From contig OY997661.1 of NCBI GenBank assembly GCA_963921795.1, forward strand, positions 41,735,466 through 41,799,465: a stretch of 64,000 nucleotides of DNA. Reading direction: 5' to 3'. Shown piece after piece: positions 52,663 to 64,000 of this stretch. A program made the translations under genes and the position numbers. A model generated the notes under the pieces. It made no database searches and was not told the DNA's origin. It worked only from the letters and a program-made list of their open reading frames with translations. The DNA comes from Nannobrachium achirus. Lineage: Eukaryota > Chordata > Actinopteri > Myctophiformes > Myctophidae. Position 1 is the first letter of the stretch. Each line of letters opens with the position of its first letter.

Positions 52663-53870
52663 ACACATCCAGAATAGTCTAATATAAGTCAATTTTCCAA
52701 CGGCGAGTGAACGATTGCATTCCGTGTCCTTCATGGATTTTTTTCCCCCTGGCTGTCAATGTTTTTATTGTTCAAAAAGAAAACGTTCTGAACGTTAAAA
52801 CTAGATAGTTTTACGATCATGACAATGTGACAAACGGAACGGATCCTTTTTTTCCAAACTCGAGAAGAAGAACAGCGCAAGGCCGCTCCCAGAGCCCTAG
52901 AATGGAGAGTTGCGTGTCCGCGGTGACACCACTCTCTGATTATACTGCTCTGGCCGCTCCCAATCATGAAACTAGCTTGGTTACCATGTGACATGCGACA
53001 GCCAATCGGCAAATAGGTCGCCTAGGTCGCCTAGGTCCCCTGAATGTCTCAGGACAATGTAATCTGTTTAATGTAATCTGTTTCACAGATTTAATAACCC
53101 ATTCCTTTACACCTCTAAACCAGTCTAAACTTCTAACACTTGTTCAGTGTCACTGGTACGTGTGCGGTAAGGAAACGGCCACCCTTTATGACGGGTCTGA
53201 ATCCCCTGCTGACACGCATTCGTCCACATTCTCAGACGATAACTCGCTAAGCTGTCACTGAAGTGGAGTGTTCGGGGCTCCCAAAGACTGATACAAAAGC
53301 AAGCTGTCATCGTCAGCTATTGACCTTTTTAAAGGAGGTCTCGTATCTCCGTTTCCTTTGTTTTATTTGGTTGACAGTTGTTGACTGACAACACTCGACA
53401 TTCCTTTTCAAACCTGGCTTTACACAGGAGAATCTGTGTTTCTTATTATCTATCTAGACCGTGTTGTCCTCGGGGAAAAGGGGATGTGTGGTGATCCTCT
53501 AGTCTTCTCTATAAAGTATTCGTGGTTGGGTCCATTTGGTTCCATTTGTACACTGTCAGAGTTACAGACTTGTATGGACCCATTTAGACCCCCAAAAAGG
53601 AACCCACAGAGTCCCTGGAATCCACTTTGAGAACCAATGCTCTACAGGATCTCCAACTTTCTTTTGTGCTTATTATTTTCACAAGCAACACATTTTGCAC
53701 ATAATGCCCTCTAGCAAAGACCCTTTGATGACTGTTTTCTCCATGCCAGCAATTGTTTTGTCAAACAAATTGTCTCCATTTTTAAAACCGCACACAATGA
53801 ACGTCCAAATCCCTCAAGTCTGAGAAATGTATTGATTAGAAATGAAGAGATTATCTACAGCTAGTATTAA
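52663..53870. other. stretch without recognised gene
   Basis: TAGGTCGCC repeats at 53013-53037. Several open frames under 95 codons lack any recognisable domain. Confidence 0.35.
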
Positions 53871-53875
53871 CGCCA

Positions 53876-54262
53876 GGCACGTGCACACATAGACATCAAA
53901 GGGGGATTGAGCCCCTGCCCTTTTACCTCTGTAAAAAAGTGCCCTCTCCAGACCATGAATGCAGTTTTTACTATGGTGAAAGAAATGCCCTCTTTCCATG
54001 CCATACCTGAAGACAGCGTTCAAGAGAATTGCCTTGTCCAAACTCTCCTGAACTTAAATACAACATCTTGTGTTAAAAGAATTGCTCTCACTGTGTAGAA
54101 ATCCATGCCGTTACACCACCTCCCCAGTATTGCCTTTTTTATGCTTAGTTTAGTGTGGTATCAAGTACCAAAAATAGCTGACGTCCAAGCTCACGCGGTG
54201 CGAATATTTTCACCAAAAGGCCCTTTTCGAAATGTCAGCCCCTGCCTCTCTAACATTCTCTG
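53876..54262. mobile_element. CAGGGACGTGCAGAG-type element, inverted
   Basis: AGGCACGTGCACACATAG opens it; TTACTATGGTGAAAGAAATG and CCTGCCTCTCTAACATTCTC are the inverse of 22126-22500. A decayed palindrome is at 54168. Confidence 0.55.
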
Positions 54263-54553
54263 CTCTGATTAACGCCTTGAAAGAAAACAATGAACTCAGC
54301 TAACATGAATGTATTGATGTAATGGTTTATCTGTTGGTGCCGTTTGAAGGTCTCAAGCCACAGTGACCGCGCCACATAAGGTGATCAGTACTTCTGACAG
54401 TCTCATAGCCGTAGAGGGATGACCCTCAGCAGCTGTCAGTAAGCTACAGTATGACAACCGTACTAGGAATCAAAATAATACTGTGTAGAGTGATTGGATT
54501 TCAACAACAGTATGTGCTCTTCACTAATGGAAGGCAGCTATCTGATATTGATA

Positions 54554-54812
54554 ATATCGTCGTTGTCGGGTGGAAACCTTGCATGTCCAAAACCGTTCGT
54601 TTTGTATTCATCATCTATAAAATGTACTAAACTAGTGAAAACAGCAGATCTACAAGCACACAACGTCTCGCATCGCGAGGCGTTGTGTGCTTGTAGATCG
54701 GTTGTTTTCACTAGTTTTGTGAGACGGTCTTGTATGATGAAGCAGGGCTTTACTTTGCCACGTACTCATTTGAAACTTGGAGATACAAGGTTTCTACCCG
54801 ACAGTGACGATA
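54554..54812. repeat. TCGTCGTTGTCGGG module
   Basis: ATATCGTCGTTGTCGGGTGG to CCCGACAGTGACGATAT; palindrome at 54634-54714 (CAGATC / GATCGG, tip TCTCGCATCGCGAGG). Confidence 0.8.
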
Positions 54813-54828
54813 TAAATCTGTATTTATT

Positions 54829-55216
54829 CCCAGCAAGCACGGTCAGGACCTGGACCGATCAGTGACGTCTCGATTGGGGCCAGATCAAGTCAAACCATGA
54901 CTAGTCAGATCTGGCCTAGAATATCACCTGATTTCAACCAACATAAATCCTGCCCACGAAAACGGACGTCCTGGATTAATCAGAGAGGGTCCGATCGAGG
55001 CCATAAATAGTCAGATATGTCCCAGAATATAACCTTATATGCTCATATTTCAACTAACATTACAAACCATAACAATACTCCTATAGTCCATATGACGTCC
55101 TGGTAACGACGTCAAGATCATCCCCATATGGGCTCATTGGGCTGTGATCTGGCCTAGTTCTGAACGTCACCGGAGTCACTGGAGGACGTTATCATGACGT
55201 CAGTTGGCTTGCTGGG
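54829..55216. mobile_element. CCCAGCAAGC-ended MITE
   Basis: CCCAGCAAGCACGGTCAGG and GTTGGCTTGCTGGG are inverted ends; GACGTC and CTGGCCTAG motifs repeat inside. Confidence 0.7.
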
Positions 55217-55550
55217 TTATAATAGAAACACAGTCTTTTCCTCCAACATCGAAGCTACTGTAGGTTGCTGTGTAAATGCTCACCCAAGCTGAACCAACCA
55301 TGATTACTGTATATCAAGTCTCAAGGTTTATTTTATCAGGCATTTACAGTTGATCCAGAGAGAATTAAAGTGAGAGACATGGCAACATTCATTGTTTTCT
55401 TTTGCACAGGATGTGATTTAACATGTAGTGAGTAACGTGTGGTTTGTTTGTTTACATCTTTACACCGCCTACTACAAGCTACCATTTCCAAATGGAACAA
55501 TAAACCATTGTATTGGATTGGAACTGAATTATGCTGAACTGAATTGAACT

Positions 55551-56106
55551 CAGGGACGTGCTGGCCATTGGGAAAAGCGGGACAACTCCCGAACGGCCGG
55601 TTCATTCCTGGCCGGTCCAGGCCATTAGGAAAAAATTCAAAATAAAATGTCGGCCTTCGTTCCATTCCAACAAAGTAAATCGTCACTGTCGGGCAGAAAC
55701 CTTGTATCTCCAAGTTTCAAATTTGTAATTTTTTTCGCAAAGCAAAGCCCTGCTTCATCATACAAGGCCGTTGCACAAAAGTAGTGAAAACAGCAGATCT
55801 ACAAGCACACAACGCCTCGCGGTGCAAGGCGTTGTGTGCTTGTAGATCGGCTGTTTTCACTAGTTTAAATCATTTTTAAAATGATAAATACAAAACAAAC
55901 GGTTTTGGACATACAAGGTTTCCACCCGACAACGACGAAATATAACTCATGTAATTGGCCCACTGGCTTGTCACTTTTCATGATCCGAAATGGCAAATCT
56001 TTGAGTAGCAGCAGCGCTATAGAGAGAGATCTCTCTCTATAGCGCGCAATGAGGGCCTCTACAACTCTTTTTTCCCGGGCTGAATCAGGGGCCCAGCACG
56101 TCCCTG
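55551..56106. mobile_element. hAT-like element, CAGGGACRTGCTGG type, perfect duplication
   Basis: ATTGAACT at 55543-55550 and 56107-56114. Inverted relative to 23000-23530. Contains GAGAGATCTCTCTCTATAGC, and the module 55677-55940 with palindrome 55782-55862. Confidence 0.88.
55782..55862. repeat. palindrome, AGTGAAAACAGC-flanked
   Basis: CAGATCTACAAGCACACAAC left, GTGTGCTTGTAGATCGGC right, tip CTCGCGGTGCAAG. Confidence 0.88.
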
Positions 56107-56114
56107 ATTGAACT

Positions 56115-56718
56115 GATCAAGGAGATTATTGCCAGGACAACCTTTCTTGTTCATTAGCTACTGCGTGGATCAACAACTCTTGAGTACCAAGACTTGTTTT
56201 GCCTTAGGGGTGGTAAGGTACTGTTGCATTCGCAGCTACAGTCAAACAACACTTGTCAGAAAGAGATATAGGGCTCGCCTCTGCCAAGAACACAAGTGCT
56301 GACACCCTCACTTCACTTGTGCGGGGTGAACGTATCTCTGTGTCGGTGCGCAAGGCGCGTGCATGTGTGTCTTTGCAACCCGGCCACATAGAAGAGGTTT
56401 GGTTAGGTAAACCCACTGAGGTGACGGGTAAACCCACTGAGGTGACCACAAACAAATTTTACCTTCGTTGCCATGTCGTGGCTGACGTACTATGCAATAG
56501 GGCATTCACCAAATATTCGAATATCAAAGTCACTATTCGATTTGTAGGTATTACATTTAATGTGACTCGGTTCCGCAGATAAATATTGTGAAAATAGCAG
56601 ATCTACATGCTCACAACGCCTCGCAACGCTCTGACATCACACTCTGGCTTCACTGTGATGATGTCACTCTAACAGAATCCCTTATGCCCATATATGGAGT
56701 TCCCTGATGGCATTACTA
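56115..56718. other. stretch with repeat fragments
   Basis: ACCCACTGAGGTGACGGGTA is tandemly duplicated at 56412; a hAT-like fragment at 56500-56560; half a palindrome at 56586-56625; CCATATATGG at 56688. No gene. Confidence 0.4.
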
Positions 56719-57224
56719 TTAACTCATTTAGTGCCCCTGAAATTAACGGATTATAAAGTCCACAACGCCACCTTCAGGCTGGCATCACCGCCGTTATCTT
56801 ATTTTGAAGGCCAGAAGTCCACAGCCCAATCACTTCCGGTCTGACGTCATCGGGTCGTGCGCCGGAACCGATCCTTGTCCACGTGGAGTTGTGTAATGGC
56901 CGACCGGGAGCTTTTATAACTGTGTAACATAAGCGAGCATCTGCCTCCATCCTAGCTTCTAAAGTGTAGTTTTGAGATAATGGACATTAAAGATGAGATC
57001 CCCCGTCCACCTCAATGTTATGGATGGGACTATTTTGTGCTCGTGGAGCCGTGATGATGCGAAATCAGCGACGGATTTCGTCTCCGGTCCTCCGCCCATT
57101 CTTCTCGGTAATGTACTCGCCGTTACAGTAATAGATTACTTTTCCCGAGATATCTCGTGAATGGCACTACATATACTCGAGTACATTTCACGAGACATCT
57201 CGGGAATGGCACTAGATGAGTTAA
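56719..57224. mobile_element. TTAA-flanked element, CTCATTTAGTGCC type
   Basis: TTAACTCATTTAGTGCC and GGCACTAGATGAGTTAA ends. A second inverted pair CGAGATATCTCGTGAATGGC / ACGAGACATCTCGGG lies near the right end. Confidence 0.8.
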
Positions 57225-58055
57225 TGATGCCCTGTTAGAGGGATCCCTGTGACGCCAGGGGGAACACATCCCTTTTATGCCCATATATGGAAATATAGAG
57301 ATCCCTGTGATGCTAGGGGAACAAATCCCTTTTATGACCATAATGGAGATCCCTGATGTCCACATCCCTGATGTCCACATCACTGTGGCGCCCTTTAGGG
57401 CGAGGTCGCTTGTCGCCCTGAGGCGTCTTACTACTATTATTGTTATTAGTGTAACTATATTGTTCCACTGTTTCATCCTTACTGCGGCGCTCCTACGACA
57501 AATTAGTTATGGTCTATAATATAATATCATCCTAAAAAAAGAAGAACTTCTGAGGATTAATCCTAGCCTATCCTATCCTAATCTGTCCTATCCTATATCA
57601 TATCCTATCCTATCCTATCCTATACTATGATTGACAGGATTCACAATGTGCTATGTGCCCTTTTCCTGAAAAGAAAGAAATGTATACGTTGCTTCTTAAC
57701 ACTTCTTCCTCTGCTTTTCTTTAGGATTAGAAGAATATAATCTGGTTACAGTGACTCTGGCCTATGTACTTAACACAATTGGTTGCTTGTGTTGAATGAG
57801 GGCTACCTTTGTGCTCAATGGTAAAGTGATACTTATGATGTGCAAGATTATCGCTATATAATTTGCCGCAGGGCGAATGTTCCATTTGCAGCCATACAAC
57901 TATGAGCAGCCTTTTGTGTGTCTCTGAAACGCTGCCAAAGTTGACTCCTGCAGTGATGTCACTGGGCGGGAACGCGATGCGCCACGTTGTGACTGTGAGC
58001 TTGTAGATCGGCTATTGTCACTATCCGTTGTATGCCAAAGTGTATGGGGCTCCCA
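57225..58055. other. stretch with CCATATATGG repeat and TATCC satellite
   Basis: GGGATCCCTGTGA and CTTTTATGCCCATATATGG units at 57240-57360 and (TATCC)n at 57563-57625. Half a palindrome at 57991-58022. No gene. Confidence 0.4.
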
Positions 58056-58188
58056 TTAAAGGGCAAGTTCACCTCTGGGACAACCTGATCTTATTTTATT
58101 GTTGTTTGGGACTCAGGACTGTGTTGATCTAGTCCCAAACAACAATAAAATAAGACCAGGTTGTCCCAGAGGTGAACTTGCCCTTTAA
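58056..58188. mobile_element. TTAA-flanked hairpin MITE, 133 bp
   Basis: AAAGGGCAAGTTCACCTCTG and its inverse; arms of about 57 bp are almost perfect around GGACTGTGTTGATC. Same family as 710-911. Confidence 0.9.
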
Positions 58189-58554
58189 ATACATTCTTGT
58201 CAACTGAAATGCAGTGTTGATACATAACGTTCAAAATGTAACAGATTACCTAATTAACACCATGTACTGAAATTGTAATTGGCAACTAATGTCACTAATT
58301 TAATTACTTTTAGGCTACTTTGGAGTACTCCTTTATCAACAGAACATAGGCTACTGTTAAATGAAATAATCCACAGGTTACTGAAAGAAATCACTTATGC
58401 AGGTAATTAGTAATCTGTCCGAATTTGCGATGCAATGTTCTCAACCTCGGTGGTACATTATACAGCATTTGTTCAAATTTCTGTGTCTTTGTGTGAACCT
58501 TGATACTTCCCCTCTTTTTCTTGTCAATCAAATGTTCTCCACTTACGCCAGGTT

Positions 58555-58925
58555 AGATCTCCCTGAAGGTGGCGGCCCTGTACCTGACAGGTGTTTGTGT
58601 CTCACCGCCGCAGTCGCACACAGGTCGCGGCGTATAAGTGGCACCTCCGAAATTGCCCTTCCTGAGCTTTTGACAGCTAATGGTAACAAAGACGACGGCT
58701 GGAATGTCGACGCTCACTCTACCGAGGGCCCTAGTGAAACACATAGCCGAGGGCAGGATTTCCGAAGATGTGGTGAAATCACAGCGGAAGGCGACCTTCT
58801 TTTTTGGGGCTTTTTTACGTGTACAGGCAGGATTGACATTAGAAATGAACACGCGCGGGGGGAGAGAGAGGGAGAGAGAGAGATCCACAGGGGGAGTTGT
58901 GTCAAAGGGATTCTTCAGTTCAATT
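58555..58925 (+). other. coding-like segment of unknown nature
   Basis: The plus strand has an acceptor-like CTTCCTGAGCTTTTGACAG at 58676, then a frame of about 80 codons with MSTLTLPRALVKHIAEGRIS. CpG content is above the surroundings. A GAGAGA run (58861-58882) cuts into it. I do not recognise the product and the frame may be fortuitous. Confidence 0.25.
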
Positions 58926-59121
58926 GTAATGGTTCGCCTCTTTTAAAGAGGGCATGTTCTGACAGACCCTATTAAAAGGCACTGATATTTAGGCCTACTT
59001 AACCCTGGCTCACTGTGCTGAAAGAACGCAACTTTTTTTTGGTTAGATTCGGGGGGAAATAAAAGCAAGTTAGGACTTTCAGAATGCCCTGTTCTTTTCT
59101 GTTCTATTCTATTGTGTTGAG

Positions 59122-59646
59122 TAGGGGTGTAACGATATAGTAACTGCATCGAAATATCGTTTTTAACGTAACAAATCGAAGTATATCGAAATGAAAACAG
59201 TTAAAATCAAATCGTATCGTTTAATTTTGTATCGTATCGAATCGGCAGTGCAAAGAATCAATTGTTTCGATACTGTATTTAGCATTTTTAAGAAGAAAAA
59301 ATTTAAAGGAGGGGTTTAATTACTTTTCCTTTCCATATAGCTACACTGGTCTATCGATAAATGTGTTCAATCTCAGGGTTCATGTCAAGGTGCAGTTTTG
59401 TCACTATAAGATGTCCATGTATTTGGCAGATAATCTCTGTGTTTACTTATTTATATCCATAATAATTCCTGTTTCCCTTAAAAACCTGCACTATCCACAC
59501 CTTTCACACAGATTTAATTTCTTTGCTAAATAGTTACTATATCATCATTGAATCGAATCGTATCGTATCGCCATGAATGATCGTATCATCAACCATGTAT
59601 CGTGATATGTATCTAATCGCTATTAAAATGTAACGTTACTCCCCTA
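59122..59646. mobile_element. hAT-like element, TAGGGGTGTAACGATA type, perfect duplication
   Basis: Ends TAGGGGTGTAACGATATAG and AACGTTACTCCCCTA; GTGTTGAG at 59114-59121 and 59647-59654. The intact counterpart of 6598-7035. Confidence 0.92.
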
Positions 59647-59843
59647 GTGTTGAGTGATCTGTGTGGCCATGTGGGCATGTGTCCCCTCCGGACAGACGGC
59701 CGCGATGACTTCGTGACTTATAGTGACTTAATTTCTTCAAATAGATTACTTGGACAATGTTGGCTTACTCAAATGACAGACACAAAGTTTACTATATGTC
59801 ATGGGAGCTGGGATTTGTCTTGCTGGCTTCTACATTAAAGTTG

Positions 59844-59846
<3 letters not shown>

Positions 59847-59885
<39 letters not shown>

Positions 59886-59957
59886 GTGCGTGTGTGCGTG
59901 TGTGCGTGTGTGCGTGTGTGCGTGTGCGCGTGTGCGTGCGTGCGTGCGTGCGTGCGT
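59847..59957. repeat. TG/CG microsatellite
   Basis: (TG)n passes into TGTGCG and GTGC repeats; ends where a CAGGGGCGTCAC-type element begins. Confidence 0.95.
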
Positions 59958-59958
59958 T

Positions 59959-60528
<570 letters not shown>

Positions 60529-60863
60529 AGAGAGATTGTGTTGTTGGATGTGGGATCTGTCATTCTCAAGCCTTTCTCTCTGTATGGAATGCAGTATTTG
60601 GGCCAGACCTCAGACAGGTGCTATATGCTACTATAAGCCAACAAGTCTGAACAGGGGTAGTCAAATACATGTAATGCTATGCCCTCTGCTTATATTGCAC
60701 ATTTTCTGTGTATCACAATTTATACTGACTGCCGGCTTGGCCTGCCATGAAGTAAATGTAAGCCTCTTGTAAATTCATATGAAGAAATGTTAAACCTTAG
60801 AGACTTTATCTTCCCATTACGTTGCTGTGTGCGCAGTGGTGTAAAGTAACTAAGTAGCGTTAC

Positions 60864-61335
60864 TTAACTCTCCCCACGCTTCGAACGATAACGCTCGCCC
60901 CATTTTTTACAGAACGTCGATGCCAATACGGCGCTCGTTCGGTTCGTTCGTCTGATGACTGTAAGCTGATGAGGGGTAGCGCGGCCGTTTACTGTAAACA
61001 CATTTTCCGCTGTGATGGTGTAAAAAATCCATTATGCGTTAGATCAACGGAGAACAATTCACTTCCTTGTTGATTTCCTCTGGCCCGGAGGCTCTGTAGC
61101 CAGTGACTGCTCTGAATGTACGGCAACACATAGCAGGACAATTCACATTCATTCTCGCATGACGCCGCCCTCTGCTGCCTGGCAGACCAAAGTGCACTAT
61201 TGCACAACCCAAAAAAATAAAAATAAATAAATAAATGTCTGTCTGTCTATCTACTATAACGTCGCAAAGGTAAGCCGCTTTTTGATGGCGCCAGACCCAA
61301 TAAATAAATAAATGATCTGGCAGTAGGAGAGTTAA
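60864..61335. mobile_element. TTAA-flanked element, CTCTCC type
   Basis: TTAACTCTCCCCACGC and GTAGGAGAGTTAA ends, at the same host position as the unrelated insert at 13896. Confidence 0.8.
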
Positions 61336-61551
61336 GTACTGTACTTAAGAACAATTTTGAGGTGTTTGTACTTGATTATTTCCAGTTTTAACTACAGTAC
61401 TTTTACTTCTACTCCGCTACATCTCGGATCCAAATATTGTACTTTTTCTCCACTACAATTATTTGAAAACTTTAGTTACTTTGCAGTTATAAATTATTAT
61501 ATTAAACATACATTAACCACTTTAGCCCTATTATATACTATACCTAGGCCA

Positions 61552-61605
61552 TTTGAAAATAGCCGATCTACAAGCTTGTGAGCTTGTAGATCAGCTATTT
61601 TCAAA
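61552..61605. repeat. palindrome without tip
   Basis: AATAGCCGATCTACAAGCTT runs into GTGAGCTTGTAGATCAGC; about 25 central bases are missing. Confidence 0.85.
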
Positions 61606-61766
61606 CATTTGGTACTTTTACTTTTGGTACTTGTACATTTTGATGCCAATACTTTCGTACTTTTACTCAAGTACATTTTGAATTCTGGAACTTTACATGT
61701 AACGGAGTACTTCCACATTGCAGTATTGATACTTTTACTCAAGTCAAAAAATGTTTTTCCACCACC

Positions 61767-61769
61767 GTG

Positions 61770-61801
<32 letters not shown>

Positions 61802-61842
61802 TGCGTGCGTGTGTGTGTGCGTGCGCGTGTGTGTTTGCGCAG
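61767..61842. repeat. GT/GC microsatellite
   Basis: (GT)n, then GTGC units, directly at the right end of the element 60834-61768. Confidence 0.9.
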
Positions 61843-62116
61843 CATGCGTGTATTGTGATTCTCTGCACTTTCCCAGCCCCAAGGCACACAAACCCATGCA
61901 CGGCTTTTAAATCTCGCAAGGCTCCGCTTGTCAGAAATTTTAACTCAAATGCCCCGGAAAGTAGGCTACTGGCTGCGCGCTAATATCGTCTTCTCTAACG
62001 ATCAATCACTTTGAAGATTGACAGTAATTTTACAACCCTTTAATTAGGACCCGGGGGCAAGTCGCCTCACAGGGTTCAAGTTCGTAAATCTTGCCCCAAG
62101 CGCCTACTGAATTCCC

Positions 62117-62165
62117 AGTGGTGTAAAGTATGCCTTAAGTACATTTACTCAAGTACAGTACTTAA
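62117..62165. mobile_element. AAGTAAAAGTAC-type element, terminal fragment
   Basis: CAGTGGTGTAAAGTATGCC followed by CAAGTACAGTACTTAA. From the TTAA on, the sequence switches to AAAGGGGAGAACCACCC, a MITE-like terminus. Confidence 0.6.
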
Positions 62166-62204
62166 AGGGGAGAACCACCCATTTTCAATATTGAACTATG
62201 TCAT

Positions 62205-63285
62205 TAATTGCGATGGTCAGGTCGCAGTTTCTAGTTACTATCAAAACCTCCACCGGGGGGCACGGTGGCGCAGTGGTTAGCGCTTCGCCTCACAGCTAGA
62301 AGGTCCTGGGTTCGATACCCGCTGGGGGATGCTGTGGGTGCTGGCGTGTTTCTCCCTCCGCGTCATCAGCGCCCACACCCTAGGTGGGGTTGGCGATAAA
62401 GGGCCTTTCTGTGTGGGGTTTGCATGTTCTCCCCGTGTCTCCTAGGGTTGATACCCTCACAAAAACATGCAGTAATCCTGGTTTCAATAATGCCTCCCCC
62501 TGGCCAGCCGGGGTGCTTGATGGAGGGGAAAGGAACTGGTTGGAATAACGTGTTCCTTCCACGCGCTACGTCCATCCTGGGGAAACCCCCCTGTCAGGTG
62601 AAAAGAAACAACTTGGACTCCTCATACACTGAAGGAAGCATGAGGTCAGTCCGTTGTCTCCCCAGGCGCGGCAGAGGAGGAGAGCAGAGCCCAGGATTAC
62701 ATAGGCAATTGGCACTGGGTGAAAATGGGTAAAAAAAAATAATAATAAAAAACCTCCACCGGCTGTCCGTCAGTCTGTAAGTCACATCACACGTCAAACA
62801 TCACACTTTTCCCCTACTCATATCTCCGGCTCATATCTCCGCCACCGTTGCCCCGATCCATGCCAAACTTTGCACACACTCCTTGGCTGCCAAACCACAA
62901 CCCCCTCATTTCTCACAAGGCCCTCTTCTAGCACCACCATGAGGCCGATTCTTGCAAGACACATTTTTGGACACTGCTCATACAGATTTTGCCCCCAAAT
63001 CACACAAACCAGTACACAGTATCTACACAGTCATGTCATCAAAATGCATCTGTACCATCTAGCGCCACCATCTGGACGATTTTTGAAAAACACATTTTTG
63101 GACACTGCTCCTACAGATTTTGCCCTAAAATCACACAAAGCATGCACAGTATCTCTACAGGCATGTCATCAACATGGATCTGTCCCATTTTCCTTATTCC
63201 CTCCTGATTGGCTACCATTGCCTTCCAAAGTTTGTGTATGCGACCTGACGACGCTGATGGTCGCTTATCTCCCGATTTAGGGAGT
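62205..63285. repeat. ATGGTGGCGCTAGA / GACCTGACGGTCGC repeat, inverted, split by a SINE
   Basis: TCTAGCACCACCATGAGGCC, GATTTTGCCCTAAAATCACA and GCGACCTGACGAC are the inverse of 10606-11240. The SINE occupies 62255-62748. Confidence 0.65.
62255..62748 (+). mobile_element. tRNA-derived SINE, full length, 12-bp duplication
   Basis: Head GGTGGCGCAGTGGTTAGCGC and GGGTTCGATACCCGC carry both internal promoter boxes. The body has TTTGCATGTTCTCCCCGTGT and GGAACTGGTTGGAATAACGT; the tail is A/AAT-rich. AAAACCTCCACC repeats at 62243-62254 and 62749-62760. Confidence 0.92.
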
Positions 63286-63286
63286 C

Positions 63287-63619
63287 TAAAGCCCTTTGCA
63301 CACAGGCGCGTTTAACCGCACGGATAAAACGGACAATATCATTTTTTGAAAAGAAAACAATGATTCTCTATATGACCTCATGCACACCGGCTCCGAATTA
63401 GCCGTGCGACGAGTGGCTGCCGCCGTGCGTTTTTTTCTCATCGAACCCAGTTCGATTCGTGCGTCTTGTCGCATGCGGTAAAAAAACTCATCACTCCTTT
63501 TATGACTCCTTTTCGGATCCGCAGCGCCGATTCCGCACAGCCTTGCACACCAAATCCAATGCGTTTTATTCATGCAGCAAACGGAAGAAACGCAACTGTC
63601 CTGTGTGCAAAGGGCTTTA
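63287..63619 (+). mobile_element. TAAAGCCCTTTGCACACAG element, first copy
   Basis: Inverted ends TAAAGCCCTTTGCACACAG and CTGTGTGCAAAGGGCTTTA; GGGAGTC borders both sides. Confidence 0.8.
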
Positions 63620-63627
63620 GGGAGTCT

Positions 63628-63962
63628 TAAGGGCTTTGCACACAGGACCGTTGCGTTTCTTTCCGTTTGCTGCATGATTAAAACGCATTGGATTTGGTGT
63701 GCAAGGCTGTGTGGAATCCACACTGCGGATCCGAAAAGGAGTCATAAAAGGAGTCATTGGGTTTTTACCACAAGCGACAAGACGCACAAATCGAACTGGG
63801 TTCGATCGGGGGAAATAAAACGCACAGCCGCAGCCACCTGCCATGGCAAATTCGGAGCTGGTGTGCATATAGGTCATAGAGAATCATTGTTATCTTTAAA
63901 AAAATTTAATCATCCGTTTTTTTCCGTGTGAGAAAAACGCGTCTGTGTGCCAAAGGGCTTTA
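63628..63962 (-). mobile_element. TAAAGCCCTTTGCACACAG element, second copy, inverted
   Basis: TAAGGGCTTTGCACACAGG to GTGCCAAAGGGCTTTA. Its interior (GCAAACGG, CGGATCCG, GAACCCAGTTCGAT blocks) is the reverse complement of the first copy. Confidence 0.8.
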
Positions 63963-64000
63963 CTGGCATACCTTTACATTTTTATGTGGTAGGCTATGTG

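Larger units (their letters stand above)
60834..61768. mobile_element. AAGTAAAAGTAC-type element with inner TTAA element
   Basis: CAGTGGTGTAAAGTAACTAAG opens it and TTTTTCCACCACCG closes it. A tip-deleted palindrome is at 61552 and a TTAA element at 60864-61335. Confidence 0.8.

Noticed and set aside
58397-58975. 192-codon plus-strand open frame as a gene
   Set aside because: No recognisable domain, no clear promoter, and the tail is a translated GAGAGA repeat. Kept only as a coding-like segment of low confidence.

Overview
The window is a stretch of a ray-finned (teleost) fish chromosome. The evidence is vertebrate GT-AG split exons encoding a giant immunoglobulin-repeat protein, fish-type tRNA-derived SINEs, an L2/Maui-like LINE fragment, long CA/GT microsatellites, and many short non-autonomous DNA transposons with 8-bp (hAT-like) or TTAA (piggyBac-like) target duplications. 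The species cannot be named from the sequence.

One gene is well supported. It is an obscurin-like 1 (OBSL1) orthologue on the minus strand. Its start codon is at 41589 and it runs leftwards past the window edge. I resolved 18 coding exons (40721-41589 down to 975-1244; 5338 coding bases, 1779 complete codons) with matching GT-AG sites and phases at every junction. The domain order is Ig1, a long Asn/Gly/Glu-rich linker, Ig2, Ig3, Ig4, Ig5, FN3 and then Ig6 to Ig17. Almost every domain is one phase 1-1 exon of 261-312 bp. The exceptions are exon 1 (two domains) and Ig9 (split over two exons). The 3' part of the gene lies left of position 1.

The introns (0.6 to 5.5 kb) and the 22 kb to the right of the start codon are mostly transposable elements, often nested and often ending within 10-40 bp of a splice site. 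They include hAT-like elements with exact 8-bp duplications, TTAA-flanked MITEs, about eleven tRNA-like SINE copies, a LINE whose 3' tail forms the exon 1 splice donor, a 1.7-kb retroposon with a 15-bp duplication (50301-52031), and a 3.9-kb foldback element (16770-20671). No second gene could be supported right of 41.6 kb. A unique stretch at 44.5-45.2 kb holds a consensus minus-strand splice donor, a MEF2-type site and an E-box, and may be the obsl1 promoter and 5' leader.

The most unusual signal is a 65-80 bp near-perfect palindrome built on the arm GATCTACAAGCTCACAACG. It recurs about forty times, whole or broken, inside repeat families with quite different ends and target-site signatures. 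It has two subfamilies, each with its own fixed one-base arm asymmetry, and a series of copies missing the hairpin tip. I do not recognise it as a described element.
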